From Streptomyces sp. ISL-36 (GTDB lineage Bacteria > Actinomycetota > Actinomycetes > Streptomycetales > Streptomycetaceae), in assembly GCF_018614205.1 (NCBI RefSeq), contig NZ_JAGGOS010000039.1, positions 1 to 36,931 of the forward strand: a DNA stretch of 36,931 bases, read 5' to 3'. Each line of letters starts with the position of its first letter. Position 1 is the first letter of the stretch. The translations under genes were made by a program, and so were the position numbers. Of this stretch, positions 14,811 through 25,377 are shown piece after piece. The notes below the pieces were generated by a model, which was given only the letters and a program-made list of their open reading frames with translations, did no database searches and was not told the DNA's origin.

Positions 14811-15500
14811 GTGAATACGCTTGCCCTCGGACCGAGCTGGCTGGACCCGGACTATCTGATTCAGACCTTCGGCCTGATCGGTGTCCTCGTCATCGTCTTC
14901 GCCGAGTCCGGCCTGCTCATCGGGTTCTTCCTGCCCGGTGACTCGCTGCTCTTCACCACCGGCCTGCTGGTCACCACCGGCAAGCTGGACACCCCGCTCT
15001 GGCTCGTCTGCACCCTGGTGGTGCTCGCCGCGATCATCGGCGACCAGGTCGGCTACCTCTTCGGCCGCAAGGTCGGCCCGGCCCTCTTCAAGCGCCCCGA
15101 CTCCAAGCTCTTCAAGCAGGAGAACGTGGAGAAGGCGCACGAGTTCTTCGAGAAGCACGGACCGAAGTCCCTGATCCTGGCCCGTTTCGTGCCGATCGTG
15201 CGGACGTTCACGCCGATCATCGCCGGTGTCAGCCGGATGAACTACCGCTCGTTCATCACCTTCAACATCATCGGCGGCCTCCTGTGGGGCGCGGGCGTGA
15301 CCCTGCTCGGCGCCTCTCTCGGCAAGATCGAATTCGTGCACCAGCACATCGAGGCGATCCTCATCCTCATCGTGCTGATCTCGGTGGTCCCGATCGTGAT
15401 CGAGTACCTCCGCGCCCGCTCCCAGTCCAAGAAGGCCGCCCGCACCGAGGGCGCCCCCCAGGACACCTCCGCGGAGCGCGGCCGCCACGCCAAGCGGTAG
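14811..15500 (+). CDS. DedA-family membrane protein
   Basis: A 229-residue DedA/SNARE-associated protein. Diagnostic segments are ESGLLIGFFLPGDSLLF (re-entrant loop), GDQVGYLFGRKVGP and FFEKHGPKSLILARFVPIVRTFTPIIAG, which carries the conserved glycine/arginine motif. There are five to six predicted helices and a basic, disordered C-terminus. DedA proteins support membrane homeostasis and proton-driven flipping of undecaprenyl phosphate or phospholipid in bacteria studied. Start GTG 14811 follows AGGAG (14796-14800). Confidence 0.92.
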   Translation: MNTLALGPSWLDPDYLIQTFGLIGVLVIVFAESGLLIGFFLPGDSLLFTTGLLVTTGKLDTPLWLVCTLVVLAAIIGDQVGYLFGRKVGPALFKRPDSKLFKQENVEKAHEFFEKHGPKSLILARFVPIVRTFTPIIAGVSRMNYRSFITFNIIGGLLWGAGVTLLGASLGKIEFVHQHIEAILILIVLISVVPIVIEYLRARSQSKKAARTEGAPQDTSAERGRHAKR

Positions 15501-15515
15501 CCCGCGGTCCGCGCC

Positions 15516-15560
15516 CCCCGCGGCCGTTCTCGCCCCGCGGCAGTTCTCACCCCGCGGTAG
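15516..15560. repeat. 17-bp imperfect tandem repeat
   Basis: Units ccccgcggccgttctcg (15516-15532) and ccccgcggcagttctca (15533-15549), then a partial third unit from 15550. The repeat lies in the gap between convergent dedA and the ThrE-type gene. It might act as a termination zone. I see no longer structure. Confidence 0.5.
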
Positions 15561-15590
15561 CCCCCGCCCGGCGGTCGTTCTTCCGAGGCC

Positions 15591-17258
15591 TCAGAAGCCC
15601 CTGGTCCGCTTCGCCGCGCGCCGCGCCGCCGCCGCGCCCGGGGCCTGCATGAAGAGGCGGGCCAGCTCGCCACCGAGGTTCACACCGATCGCGATCGCCA
15701 GGGCCAGGGCCGCCGCCTTCGCCAAGGAGGCGAAGCCCTCGTCCAGGTTGTTCTGGGCGATCGCGAGCACCCCGAAGTAGGTCGCCGAACCCGGCAGCAG
15801 CGGCCCGATCGCCGCCGTCACGTACGGCAGCGACGACGTGTGGTGGTAGCGGGCGATCAACTGCCCGAACAGACCCACCAGGCCCGCCGCCACCGCCGTC
15901 GCCATGACCGCCGACGCACCCGCCGTCACCGCGATCGACGCGTAGATCACCCACGCCACCCCGCCGTTCAGCGTCGCGAACAGCACCGTGTCCCGCGACT
16001 GCTGCAACAGGATCGCGAAGGTCGCGCACAGCACCATCGACGCCAGGATCTGCACCACCGGCCGCTCGACCGGATTGAGCACACCCTCCGGATTGAGCTC
16101 CGCGTCGAACTGCACCGCCACGTACAGCACCGACAGCACGCCCACCACGATCGCCACGAAGAAGTACCCGACCTCCAGGAGCCGGGCCGAGGCCGTGATG
16201 TAGAAACCGGTCAGACCGTCCTGAACGGCCGCGACCAGCGCCCGCCCCGGGATCAGCGCGAACAGACCACCCGTGATCACCGCCGACGGCCGCAGATCCG
16301 CGTGCAGCACCGTCAGCAGCACGCCCATCGCGGCCGGCGGCATCGCCGCCACCAGGAACTGGTAGAACTCCGGCAGCCCACGCCCCGCGCACAGCCACGC
16401 CAGCCGGTCCCCCAGCACCGCGCCGAGCGCCGCCACGAAGAAGACCGTCGCCCCGCCGCCCAGCAGCACCGAGGCCGCGCCCGCCAGCACCCCCGCCGCC
16501 GACGTCAGCACCCAGCCCGGATACGGGTGCCGGTTGCGCCGGATCTCCGCGAGCCGCCGGTACGCCTCCTCCGGCGTGACGTCATGCTCCTCCGCGTTGA
16601 TGTCCGCGAGCAGCTGGTAGACCGCCGCCAACCGGGTGTAGTCCGTCCCCCGCCGCCGTACCGTCCGGTTCGCCGTGACCGGATCGTCCACCAGCGACGG
16701 CTGGTACGTGATCGACAGCAGCGTGAAGGTGACCGTCGGCTCGCACCGGTCCAGACCGTACGAACGGCAGATCGCGAACATCGCCGCCTCGACGTCCTCC
16801 GCGCCCTCCCCACCCGCCAGCAGCAGCTCGCCGATACGCAGCGTCAGGTCGAGCACACGCCCCACGGCGGGGCCCGTCTCGTCCTCCTTGCGCGGCGCCT
16901 CCGGCACCGGCCGGTCCCCGACCGGCAGCCGCAACATGGTCCGCATCCGGTCCTGCCACGGAGCGTCCTTCGACAGCTTCACCAGCGGAATGCCATGGGC
17001 AGGAGTGAAAGCCGCAGGGGCGTGCCGGGCGGAGTACGTCGAAGGCGGCGCGAAAGCCGAGCCCTCCTGGTCGTTCACAGGCTCCGTGGCAAGCCCCTCG
17101 GGAACAGCGAACTCCGAGGTCGGATGCTCCTCCTCCGGCACCACCGGCTGCTCGACCCCAGCCGGCGGAGTGAACGCGCTGCGCGCCTCGTCCGACTGCG
17201 GTTTCCGGTCCTCCGGGCCGTCCGGCTCCGCGACCACTATGTTCGTCCTCACTCCCAT
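15591..17258 (-). CDS. ThrE-type threonine/serine exporter
   Basis: A 555-residue membrane protein with the ThrE_1 (DUF1212) domain followed by ThrE_2-type helices. The cytoplasmic part contains VGRVLDLTLRIGELLLAGGEGAEDVEAAM, a DRCEPTVTFTLLSI stretch and about ten predicted membrane segments. Family members export threonine and serine. The first ~110 residues are a long, low-complexity extension with three similar motifs (SAFTPPAG, SAFAPPST, AAFTPAHG), apparently disordered. ATG 17258 is chosen because a plausible MGVRTNIVV start follows and earlier in-frame codons run through the ppa terminator. It is transcribed in the same direction as ppa, behind a terminator. Confidence 0.85.
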   Translation of the reverse strand: MGVRTNIVVAEPDGPEDRKPQSDEARSAFTPPAGVEQPVVPEEEHPTSEFAVPEGLATEPVNDQEGSAFAPPSTYSARHAPAAFTPAHGIPLVKLSKDAPWQDRMRTMLRLPVGDRPVPEAPRKEDETGPAVGRVLDLTLRIGELLLAGGEGAEDVEAAMFAICRSYGLDRCEPTVTFTLLSITYQPSLVDDPVTANRTVRRRGTDYTRLAAVYQLLADINAEEHDVTPEEAYRRLAEIRRNRHPYPGWVLTSAAGVLAGAASVLLGGGATVFFVAALGAVLGDRLAWLCAGRGLPEFYQFLVAAMPPAAMGVLLTVLHADLRPSAVITGGLFALIPGRALVAAVQDGLTGFYITASARLLEVGYFFVAIVVGVLSVLYVAVQFDAELNPEGVLNPVERPVVQILASMVLCATFAILLQQSRDTVLFATLNGGVAWVIYASIAVTAGASAVMATAVAAGLVGLFGQLIARYHHTSSLPYVTAAIGPLLPGSATYFGVLAIAQNNLDEGFASLAKAAALALAIAIGVNLGGELARLFMQAPGAAAARRAAKRTRGF

Positions 17259-17304
17259 TCGCCCCGTCTGCCCAGTATGGACATGGGCATACGGCACCAC
17301 GCGA

Positions 17305-17341
17305 GACGGGCGGCGCACCCACAAGAGGTGCACCGCCCGTC
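17305..17341 (-). terminator. Terminator of ppa
   Basis: GACGGGCGG (17305-17313) pairs with CCGCCCGTC (17333-17341), followed inward by one mismatch and GCACC/GGTGC. The stem has about 14 pairs with a 7-base loop, and lies between the ppa stop and the ThrE-type gene. Confidence 0.75.
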
Positions 17342-17362
17342 ACGACGTCAGAACAGCCCCAC

Positions 17363-17857
17363 TCAGTGGGCGCCGCCCTGCGCCTCGAGACGCTTGTAGG
17401 AAGCCTCGATCTCGGCCTCGGCCTCGGCGCGGCCGACCCAGTTGGCGCCCTCGACCGACTTGCCCGGCTCCAGGTCCTTGTAGACCTCGAAGAAGTGCTG
17501 GATCTCCAGACGGTCGAACTCCGACACGTGGTGGATGTCGCGCAGGTGCTCGACGCGCGGGTCCGAGGCGGGGACGCACAGCAGCTTGTCGTCGCCGCCT
17601 GCCTCGTCCGTCATACGGAACATGCCGATGGCGCGGCACTTGATCAGGCAGCCGGGGAACGTCGGCTCGTCCAGGATGACCAGCGCGTCCAGCGGGTCGC
17701 CGTCCTCGCCGAGGGTGTTCTCGACGAAGCCGTAGTCGGCCGGGTAGCTGGTCGAGGTGAAGAGGCGGCGGTCCAGGCGGATGCGACCGGTCTCGTGGTC
17801 GACCTCGTACTTGTTCCGCGACCCCTTCGGGATCTCGATGGTGACGTCGAACTCCAC
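17363..17857 (-). CDS. ppa: Inorganic pyrophosphatase
   Basis: A 164-residue family I soluble pyrophosphatase that hydrolyses PPi to phosphate and so drives biosynthetic reactions. The signature DGDPLDALV carries the metal-binding aspartates. E8/K11-type active-site residues appear in [14 protein letters not shown], with [16 protein letters not shown] following. The GTG start at 17857 is chosen over the upstream TTG at 17881, since AGGAGG lies 7-12 bases before it and [13 protein letters not shown] is the usual N-terminus. It is divergent from the dac gene. Confidence 0.96.
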   Translation of the reverse strand: MEFDVTIEIPKGSRNKYEVDHETGRIRLDRRLFTSTSYPADYGFVENTLGEDGDPLDALVILDEPTFPGCLIKCRAIGMFRMTDEAGGDDKLLCVPASDPRVEHLRDIHHVSEFDRLEIQHFFEVYKDLEPGKSVEGANWVGRAEAEAEIEASYKRLEAQGGAH

Positions 17858-17959
17858 GGGTGGCTCCTCCTGAATCAACACATGTGAATGCCTGCGGCAA
17901 CGCGCAGTGATTAAGTGTCCCTCACGCCTGTGTGTGATCGCGAAAGGGGCTGGTCAGCA

Positions 17960-19375
17960 ATGCGGGAGCCGAGGACCTGGCAGCTCACGGCGTGCGCTGC
18001 CGTACTCGGTCTGGCTCTGGCCGCCGGAGCGGTGACCGCCGCCGGCCCGTGGGACAACGGTCAGCGTAAGGCCGAGCGGGCCCGCGCCGTCACCACGGCC
18101 CCCACAGGTGGCGCACATCACGCGGCACCGAGGCCCGCCGCCGGCCCGCCCCGCCCCGTCCCGGCCCCCAGCGCCGCCGGAGTGCTCCGCGCGCTCGCCG
18201 CCCCGCACACCACCCACCCGGGGGACCTCGCCGCCCTCCTCGTACCGCTCCTCGCCGACCCCGGCCTCGGCCCGCTGCGCACCGCGTCCGTCGTCGACGC
18301 GACCACCGGGAAGCAGCTGTACGGGGAGGGCGCCACCACCCCCATGACCCCCGCCTCCACCATCAAGATCGCCACCACGGTCGCCGCGCTCTCCGCACTC
18401 GGCCCCGACCACCGCATCCCCACCACCGTCACGGCCTCCCCGGACGGCCGCACCCTCACCCTCGTCGGCGGCGGCGACCCCACCCTCGACCCCGCCCGCC
18501 TCAAGACCCTGGCCACCGACACCGCCCGCGCCCTGAAGGGCCGACGCGTCACAGCCGTACGCCTGGCCTACGACACCAGCCTCTACACCGGCCCCTCCCG
18601 GCACCCCATCGGCCCCAACGAGAACATCGCCCCCGTCGTCGCCCTCATGACCCAGGAAGGGCGCCTCGACGACAGCGACAGCGGACCCGCCCCCCGCGCC
18701 GCCGACCCCGCCCACGACACCGCCACCGCCTTCGCCGAGCTCCTCGCCAAAGCCGGCGTCACCGTCCAGAACGCCCCCGCCCCCGCCCGCCCCTCCACAG
18801 CGCCCCCCAAGGCCGCCCCCCTGGCCCGCACGTACTCCGCGCCGCTCTCCACCCTCGTCGAACGCACCCTCACGCACAGCGACAACGACCTCGCCGAGGC
18901 CCTCGCCCGGCAGACCGCCCTCGCCCGCAAGCAGCCCGCCAGCTTCGACGGCGCGGGCAGAGCCGTCCGGGCCCAGCTCGACGCCCTCGGACTGCCGACC
19001 GCCGGAGCACGCTTCGCCGACGGCAGCGGCCTCTCCCGCGCCGACCGGATGTCCGCCGCCCTGCTCACCGGCCTCCTCACCCGAGCGGCCGACCCCGCCC
19101 GCCCCGCCCTGCGCCCCGTCCTCACCGGCCTGCCCATCGGCGGCTTCAGCGGCACCCTCAAGAGCCGCTTCGACACCGGACCCACCGCCACGGGAGCAGG
19201 CCTGATCCGCGCCAAGACCGGCACCCTGACAGGCGTCAACACCCTCGCCGGAACCGTCGTCACCGCCGACGGCCGACTCCTCGCCTTCGCCTTCCTGGCC
19301 GGCCGGACCCCCTCCTCCTACACCGCGCAGCCCGCCCTCGACCGGCTCTCCGCAGCCCTCGCACCGCAAGGCTGA
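17960..19375 (+). CDS. dacB: D-alanyl-D-alanine carboxypeptidase (PBP4/S13 family)
   Basis: A 471-residue S13 peptidase / penicillin-binding protein 4 homologue that trims the terminal D-Ala of peptidoglycan stem peptides or cleaves cross-links. Active-site motifs are STIK (S133, K136), SDN (307-309) and KTG (419-421). An uncleaved or cleaved N-terminal hydrophobic segment (residues 8-29) precedes a proline/alanine-rich linker, so the enzyme is outside the membrane. ATG 17960 follows AAAGGGG. Sequence between SxxK and SDN is shorter than in E. coli DacB, usual for actinobacteria. Confidence 0.93.
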   Translation: MREPRTWQLTACAAVLGLALAAGAVTAAGPWDNGQRKAERARAVTTAPTGGAHHAAPRPAAGPPRPVPAPSAAGVLRALAAPHTTHPGDLAALLVPLLADPGLGPLRTASVVDATTGKQLYGEGATTPMTPASTIKIATTVAALSALGPDHRIPTTVTASPDGRTLTLVGGGDPTLDPARLKTLATDTARALKGRRVTAVRLAYDTSLYTGPSRHPIGPNENIAPVVALMTQEGRLDDSDSGPAPRAADPAHDTATAFAELLAKAGVTVQNAPAPARPSTAPPKAAPLARTYSAPLSTLVERTLTHSDNDLAEALARQTALARKQPASFDGAGRAVRAQLDALGLPTAGARFADGSGLSRADRMSAALLTGLLTRAADPARPALRPVLTGLPIGGFSGTLKSRFDTGPTATGAGLIRAKTGTLTGVNTLAGTVVTADGRLLAFAFLAGRTPSSYTAQPALDRLSAALAPQG

Positions 19376-19446
19376 GCCCGCTCCGACCCACCCCCAACCC
19401 GCACCGCACCCACCCTGATCCGGCGCCGAGAACGTACGGTTGACGC

Positions 19447-20592
19447 ATGACGAGCATCGGTGGTGCCGAGATGGTCGACTGGAATCTCGCGGTCGCGACC
19501 GCAACCCGACTGGTGAAGCCGGGCCCCGAGGTGAGCCGTGAGGAGGCCCGCGACGTCGTCGCGGAGCTGCGCCGGCACGCCAAGGCGTCCGAGGAGCACG
19601 TCAGAGGCTTCACCCGGATGATCCCCGAGGGCCACGAACCACGGGACACCCCCGTCCTCGTCGTCGACCGGGCCGGCTGGATCAAGGCCAACGTCGCCGG
19701 CTTCCGCGAACTGCTCTCACCGCTCCTCGAAAAAATGCAGGAACGGCGCTCCAACACCCCCGGCGGCGCCGTGCTCGGCGCGGTCGGCGGCAAGGTCACC
19801 GGCGTCGAACTCGGCATGCTGCTGTCCTTCCTCGCCTCCCGCATCCTCGGCCAGTACGAGACCTTCGCCCCCGCCACCCGCGAATTCCCCGCCGGCGACC
19901 CCAACGACCCCGGCTCCGGCGGCGGACGCCTCCTGCTCGTCGCCCCCAACATCGTCCACGTCGAACGCGAACTCGCCGTCGACCCCCACGACTTCAGGCT
20001 CTGGGTCTGCCTCCACGAGGAGACCCACCGCACCCAGTTCACCGCCGTGCCCTGGCTCCGCGACCACCTGCAGGGCGAAATCCAGTCATTTCTCGGCGCC
20101 ACCGAGGTCGACCCCTCCACCGTCGTCGAGCGGCTGCGCGAAGCCGCCCAAGCCCTCGCCGGCGGCCGCCCCGAAGGAGAAGAGGGCGAACCCGCACCCT
20201 CCCTCGTCGAACTCGTACAGACACCCGAACAGCGAGAGATCCTCGGCCGCCTCACCGCCGTCATGTCCCTCCTCGAAGGCCACGCCGACTACGTCATGGA
20301 CGGCGTAGGACCCCAGGTCGTGCCCTCCGTCGCCGAGATCCGCGAGAAGTTCCAGCAACGCCGCGCCCGCGGCGCCTCCCGCCTCGACCTCGCCCTGCGC
20401 AAGCTCCTCGGCCTCGACGCCAAACTCCGCCAGTACCGCGACGGAGAGCGATTCGTACGGTCCGTCGTCGACCAGGTCGGCATGGACGGCTTCAACCGCG
20501 TGTGGACCTCCCCCAACACGCTCCCCACCAAGACAGAGATCGCCAAACCCGCGGAATGGGTGGCGAGGGTGCACCGTAAGGCAGACTCGTGA
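19447..20592 (+). CDS. DUF2342 zinc-dependent metalloprotease-like protein
   Basis: A 381-residue protein of the DUF2342 / 'zinc-dependent metalloprotease' family of actinobacteria. It contains HEETH (190-194), a zinc-binding HExxH, and a downstream EGHADYVMD (277-285) with the likely third ligand. WNLAVATATRLVKPGPEVS near the N-terminus is family-typical. The location between dacB and tilS is conserved in actinobacteria (from memory). Physiological substrates are not known. Start ATG 19447 follows no strong Shine-Dalgarno sequence, and no better start is seen. Confidence 0.88.
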   Translation: MTSIGGAEMVDWNLAVATATRLVKPGPEVSREEARDVVAELRRHAKASEEHVRGFTRMIPEGHEPRDTPVLVVDRAGWIKANVAGFRELLSPLLEKMQERRSNTPGGAVLGAVGGKVTGVELGMLLSFLASRILGQYETFAPATREFPAGDPNDPGSGGGRLLLVAPNIVHVERELAVDPHDFRLWVCLHEETHRTQFTAVPWLRDHLQGEIQSFLGATEVDPSTVVERLREAAQALAGGRPEGEEGEPAPSLVELVQTPEQREILGRLTAVMSLLEGHADYVMDGVGPQVVPSVAEIREKFQQRRARGASRLDLALRKLLGLDAKLRQYRDGERFVRSVVDQVGMDGFNRVWTSPNTLPTKTEIAKPAEWVARVHRKADS

Positions 20593-20788
20593 GACAGGTG
20601 CGACGGACGACGGAAGACCACGCCTCCAATCACCCATCCGAGGGACCGTAGGCAAGGGGTGGGGCGTGCAATGCTCGGGTAACGGCCAGGTTCTGTCACC
20701 ATCGACGCACTCTGAGTGACCGAACCCCCTCTTCCGACCGTTAAGACTCCGACCGAGGCACCCCACTCCTTCACGAAGGGCACCGGAC

Positions 20789-21850
20789 ATGGGTCCCCAT
20801 CCTGCGGTCGCGGCGATACGCCTGGCGGTCCGCCGCGTACTCCACGACGTCCTCACCGAACACCACACCCGCACCACCACACCCGGCAGCACGCCCGGCA
20901 GCACGCCCAGCGCGACGCCGGGCATGACGCCCGGCACCCAGCCACTGGTGCTCGTCGCCTGCTCCGGCGGCGCCGACTCCATGGCGCTCGCCTCCGCACT
21001 CGCCTTCGAATCCCGCAAACTCGCCGTCCGCGCCGGCGGCATCACCGTCGACCACGGCCTCCAGGACGGCTCCGACACCCGCGCCACCGAGGTCGCCGGC
21101 CGCATGGCCGCACTCGGCCTCGACCCCGTCGAAGCCGTCACCGTCACCGTCGGCCGCGAGGGAGGCCCCGAGGCCGCCGCCCGCGACGCCCGCTACGCCG
21201 CCCTCGACGCCGCCGCCGAACGCCACGGCGCCGCCGCCGTCCTACTCGGCCACACCCGCGACGACCAGGCCGAAACCGTCCTCCTCGGCCTCGCCCGCGG
21301 CTCCGGCATCCGCTCCCTCTCCGGCATGGCCGCCGTCTCCGGCGCCGCCGGACGCTACCGCCGCCCCTTCCTCGAACTCGACCGGCAGACCGTCCGCAAG
21401 GCCTGCGTCGCCCAAGAACTGGCCGTCTGGGACGACCCCCACAACGCCGACCCCGCCTACACCCGCTCCCGCCTCCGCCACGAAGGCCTCCCCGCCCTCG
21501 AGAAGGCCCTCGGCAAAGGCGTCGTCGAAGCCCTCGCCCGCACGGCCCAACTCTCCCGCGACGACGCCGACGCCCTCGACTCCTGGGCCGCCGACGCGGA
21601 AGCCTCCGTACGCGACGAAGCCGGCCGGCTCGAATGCGCCAAACTCTTCGGCCTCCCACCCGCCGTCCGCCGCCGCATCCTGCGCCGCGCCGTCATCGCC
21701 GAGGGCGCACCCGCCGGCTCCCTCTTCGCCCGCCACATCGAGGAGGTCGACCGACTCATCACGGGCTGGCGCGGCCAAGGAGCCATCAATCTGCCCGGTC
21801 GCGTCGAGGCACGACGACAGGGTGGCAGACTGGTCATTCGGCAAGGCTGA
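20789..21850 (+). CDS. tilS: tRNA(Ile)-lysidine synthase
   Basis: A 353-residue TilS, which converts C34 of tRNA-Ile(CAU) to lysidine so that it reads AUA. The PP-loop SGGADS (59-64) binds ATP, and the [21 protein letters not shown] motif and the C-terminal region fit the family. Between the first helix and the PP-loop there is a low-complexity segment of TPG units (residues 31-50), so this protein has an unusual threonine/proline/glycine insert. ATG 20789 follows GAAGGG (20775-20780). The gene is followed 35 bases later by hpt. The 196-bp gap before it, 20593-20788, holds no gene that I can support. Confidence 0.95.
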   Translation: MGPHPAVAAIRLAVRRVLHDVLTEHHTRTTTPGSTPGSTPSATPGMTPGTQPLVLVACSGGADSMALASALAFESRKLAVRAGGITVDHGLQDGSDTRATEVAGRMAALGLDPVEAVTVTVGREGGPEAAARDARYAALDAAAERHGAAAVLLGHTRDDQAETVLLGLARGSGIRSLSGMAAVSGAAGRYRRPFLELDRQTVRKACVAQELAVWDDPHNADPAYTRSRLRHEGLPALEKALGKGVVEALARTAQLSRDDADALDSWAADAEASVRDEAGRLECAKLFGLPPAVRRRILRRAVIAEGAPAGSLFARHIEEVDRLITGWRGQGAINLPGRVEARRQGGRLVIRQG

Positions 21851-21885
21851 CTCCACAGTCGCAAGCTGCAACGAAAGTGACCCGG

Positions 21886-22440
21886 GTGAACGAGAAGGAC
21901 ATGGGCACCGACCTCAAGTCGGTGCTCATCACCAAGGAAGAGATCGACGCGAAACTGGCCGAACTGGCCGCGAAGATCGACGCGGAGTACGCGGGCAAGG
22001 ACCTGCTCATCGTCGGCGTCCTCAAGGGCGCCGTGATGGTGATGGCGGACCTGGCGCGCGCGCTGTCCACCCCCGTCACCATGGACTGGATGGCCGTCTC
22101 CTCCTACGGCGCCGGCACCCAGTCCTCCGGCGTCGTCCGGATCCTCAAGGACCTCGACACCGACATCAAGGGCAAGCACGTCCTGATCGTCGAGGACATC
22201 ATCGACTCCGGCCTGACGCTGTCCTGGCTGCTCTCCAACCTCGGCTCGCGCGAACCGGCCTCCCTCGAGGTCTGCACCCTGCTGCGCAAGCCCGACGCCG
22301 CCAAGGTCGCGATCGACGTGAAGTGGATCGGCTTCGACATCCCGAACGAGTTCGTCGTCGGATACGGCCTGGACTATGCCGAGAAGTACCGCAACCTCCC
22401 CTTCGTCGGCACACTCGCGCCGCACGTGTACGGAGGCTGA
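21886..22440 (+). CDS. hpt: Hypoxanthine phosphoribosyltransferase
   Basis: A 184-residue purine salvage enzyme that joins hypoxanthine or guanine to PRPP. The PRPP-binding motif is VEDIIDSG (102-109), and the substrate loop region is [17 protein letters not shown]. The C-terminus [15 protein letters not shown] is typical. The start is not decided by the sequence: GTG 21886 (VNEKDMG), GTG 21877 and ATG 21901 are all in frame with weak ribosome-binding sites. I favour 21886. tilS-hpt-ftsH order is widely conserved in bacteria. Confidence 0.92.
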   Translation: MNEKDMGTDLKSVLITKEEIDAKLAELAAKIDAEYAGKDLLIVGVLKGAVMVMADLARALSTPVTMDWMAVSSYGAGTQSSGVVRILKDLDTDIKGKHVLIVEDIIDSGLTLSWLLSNLGSREPASLEVCTLLRKPDAAKVAIDVKWIGFDIPNEFVVGYGLDYAEKYRNLPFVGTLAPHVYGG

Positions 22441-22449
22441 GACAGGGGA

Positions 22450-22497
22450 ACCCGCGCCGCCCTCCCACCGTTGAAGCAAGGGAAGGCGGCCGCGGGT
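22450..22497 (+). terminator. Terminator of hpt
   Basis: ACCCGCG (22450-22456) and CGCGGGT (22491-22497) form the base, continued by CCGCC/GGCGG with one bulged C and by CTCCC/GGGAA. This gives a long GC-rich stem that ends 104 bases before ftsH. Confidence 0.65.
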
Positions 22498-22570
22498 GAC
22501 AATGCTGGGGTACCGTCCGAAGAACAGCTTTTTCTCATAGCAGCTCTCACAGCAGCATTTACCTACGGGC

Positions 22571-22601
22571 AGGAGGGACGGAGCGTTCTCGCTCCGTATG
22601 G
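22571..22601 (+). promoter_or_regulatory. Hairpin between the ftsH Shine-Dalgarno and start codon
   Basis: AGGAGG (22571-22576) is 25 bases from the ATG at 22602, far beyond normal spacing. Between them ACGGAGCG (22578-22585) pairs perfectly with CGCTCCGT (22590-22597) around a TTCT loop. Folding would leave only 4-5 unpaired bases between the Shine-Dalgarno and the start, restoring usable spacing. An out-of-frame ATG lies at 22598. Confidence 0.6.
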
Positions 22602-24644
<2,043 letters not shown>

Positions 24645-24665
24645 CCGGCCCGACCCGGAATGGAT

Positions 24666-24703
24666 GCCGCGCCCCCACAGGTTTTAGCCTGTGGGGGCGC
24701 GGC
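24666..24703. terminator. Terminator between ftsH and folE
   Basis: A perfect 16-bp stem: GCCGCGCCCCCACAGG (24666-24681), loop TTTTAG, CCTGTGGGGGCGCGGC (24688-24703). It is the most canonical terminator in the window and makes folE, 37 bases downstream, a separate or read-through unit. Confidence 0.9.
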
Positions 24704-24739
24704 TATTCGCGCCATTCAGTCAGATGGAACGAGGCACAG

Positions 24740-25345
24740 ATGACCGACCCGGTGACGCTGGACGGCGAGGGCAAGATCGGCGAGTTCGACGAGAAGCGCG
24801 CCGAGAACGCCGTACGAGAGCTCCTCATCGCGGTCGGTGAGGACCCGGACCGCGAGGGGCTGCGGGAGACGCCGGCGCGGGTGGCGCGGGCCTACAGGGA
24901 GCTGTTCGCGGGCCTGTGGCAGAAGCCCGAGGACGTTCTGACGACGACGTTCGACCTGGGTCATGACGAGCTGGTGCTCATGAAGGATATCGAACTGACA
25001 TCCCAATGTGAGCATCATTTGCTACCGTTCCATGGCGTAGCTCACATTGGTTACATTCCGGCTGAAACGGGCAAAATCACCGGCCTGTCGAAGCTGGCGC
25101 GCCTCGTCGACGTCTTCGCCCGCCGTCCGCAGGTGCAGGAGCGGCTGACGACGCAGATCGCCGATTCCCTGATGGAGATCCTTGAGGCGCGTGGCGCGAT
25201 CGTCGTCATCGAGGCCGAGCACATGTGCATGTCGCTGCGCGGCATCCGTAAGCCGGGCGCGAAGACGACGACCTCGGCGGTACGTGGCCAACTGCGTGAC
25301 GCTACTACACGAGCCGAGGCCATGTCCCTGATATTGGCACGTTAG
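24740..25345 (+). CDS. folE: GTP cyclohydrolase I, with recoded segments
   Basis: A 201-residue GTP cyclohydrolase I, the first enzyme of folate biosynthesis, making dihydroneopterin triphosphate from GTP. Zinc ligands appear as C90 and H93 ([11 protein letters not shown]) and C163 (EHMCMS). The GTP-binding signature [10 protein letters not shown] is present. The enzyme looks complete. Codon use is anomalous: codons 83-112 have 17 of 30 ending in A or T, and codons 181-201 have 11 of 21, while the rest of the gene ends almost always in G or C. ATG 24740 follows AACGAGG. It converges on the leftward folP-DUF3180 operon with the Hint-LAGLIDADG gene in between. Confidence 0.96.
   Translation: MTDPVTLDGEGKIGEFDEKRAENAVRELLIAVGEDPDREGLRETPARVARAYRELFAGLWQKPEDVLTTTFDLGHDELVLMKDIELTSQCEHHLLPFHGVAHIGYIPAETGKITGLSKLARLVDVFARRPQVQERLTTQIADSLMEILEARGAIVVIEAEHMCMSLRGIRKPGAKTTTSAVRGQLRDATTRAEAMSLILAR
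24986..25075 (+). other. Synonymously recoded AT-rich patch in folE (codons 83-112)
   Basis: Codons here are gat, gaa, aca, caa, tgt, cat, cat, ttg, cta, cat, gta, gct, att, ggt, att, gct, gaa and aaa, synonyms that are rare in a Streptomyces gene. The protein sequence is still a normal FolE active-site region ([21 protein letters not shown]). Base composition returns to the usual pattern immediately after codon 113. The change affects codons, not the protein. Confidence 0.8.
25003..25050. repeat. Perfect 11-bp inverted repeat inside folE
   Basis: CCAATGTGAGC (25003-25013) and GCTCACATTGG (25040-25050), loop 26 bases. The arms lie on the codons for SQCEH and VAHIG and depend on the unusual synonyms CAA, TGT, GCT and ATT. 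A smaller competing pairing GCTAC/GTAGC lies within. Confidence 0.85.
25280..25345 (+). other. Second recoded patch at the 3' end of folE (codons 181-201)
   Basis: The codons are gta, cgt, ggc, caa, ctg, cgt, gac, gct, act, aca, cga and, later, ata, ttg, gca, cgt, then TAG. The encoded residues [21 protein letters not shown] are an ordinary FolE C-terminus. The patch ends at the stop codon, 70 bases before the Hint-LAGLIDADG gene. Confidence 0.7.
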
Positions 25346-25377
25346 TCGCGGGTTGCCGGGATGGCCCCATACGGTCC

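Noticed and set aside
20716..22440. Very long rightward frame ending in hpt
   Set aside because: Its first 390 residues are arginine/proline-rich frame-shadow sequence over tilS; only the end is the real Hpt protein.
24986..25075. AT-rich patch as sequencing error or foreign insertion in folE
   Set aside because: The frame stays open and the active-site residues are intact, so it is neither an error nor an insertion. The change is in synonymous codons.
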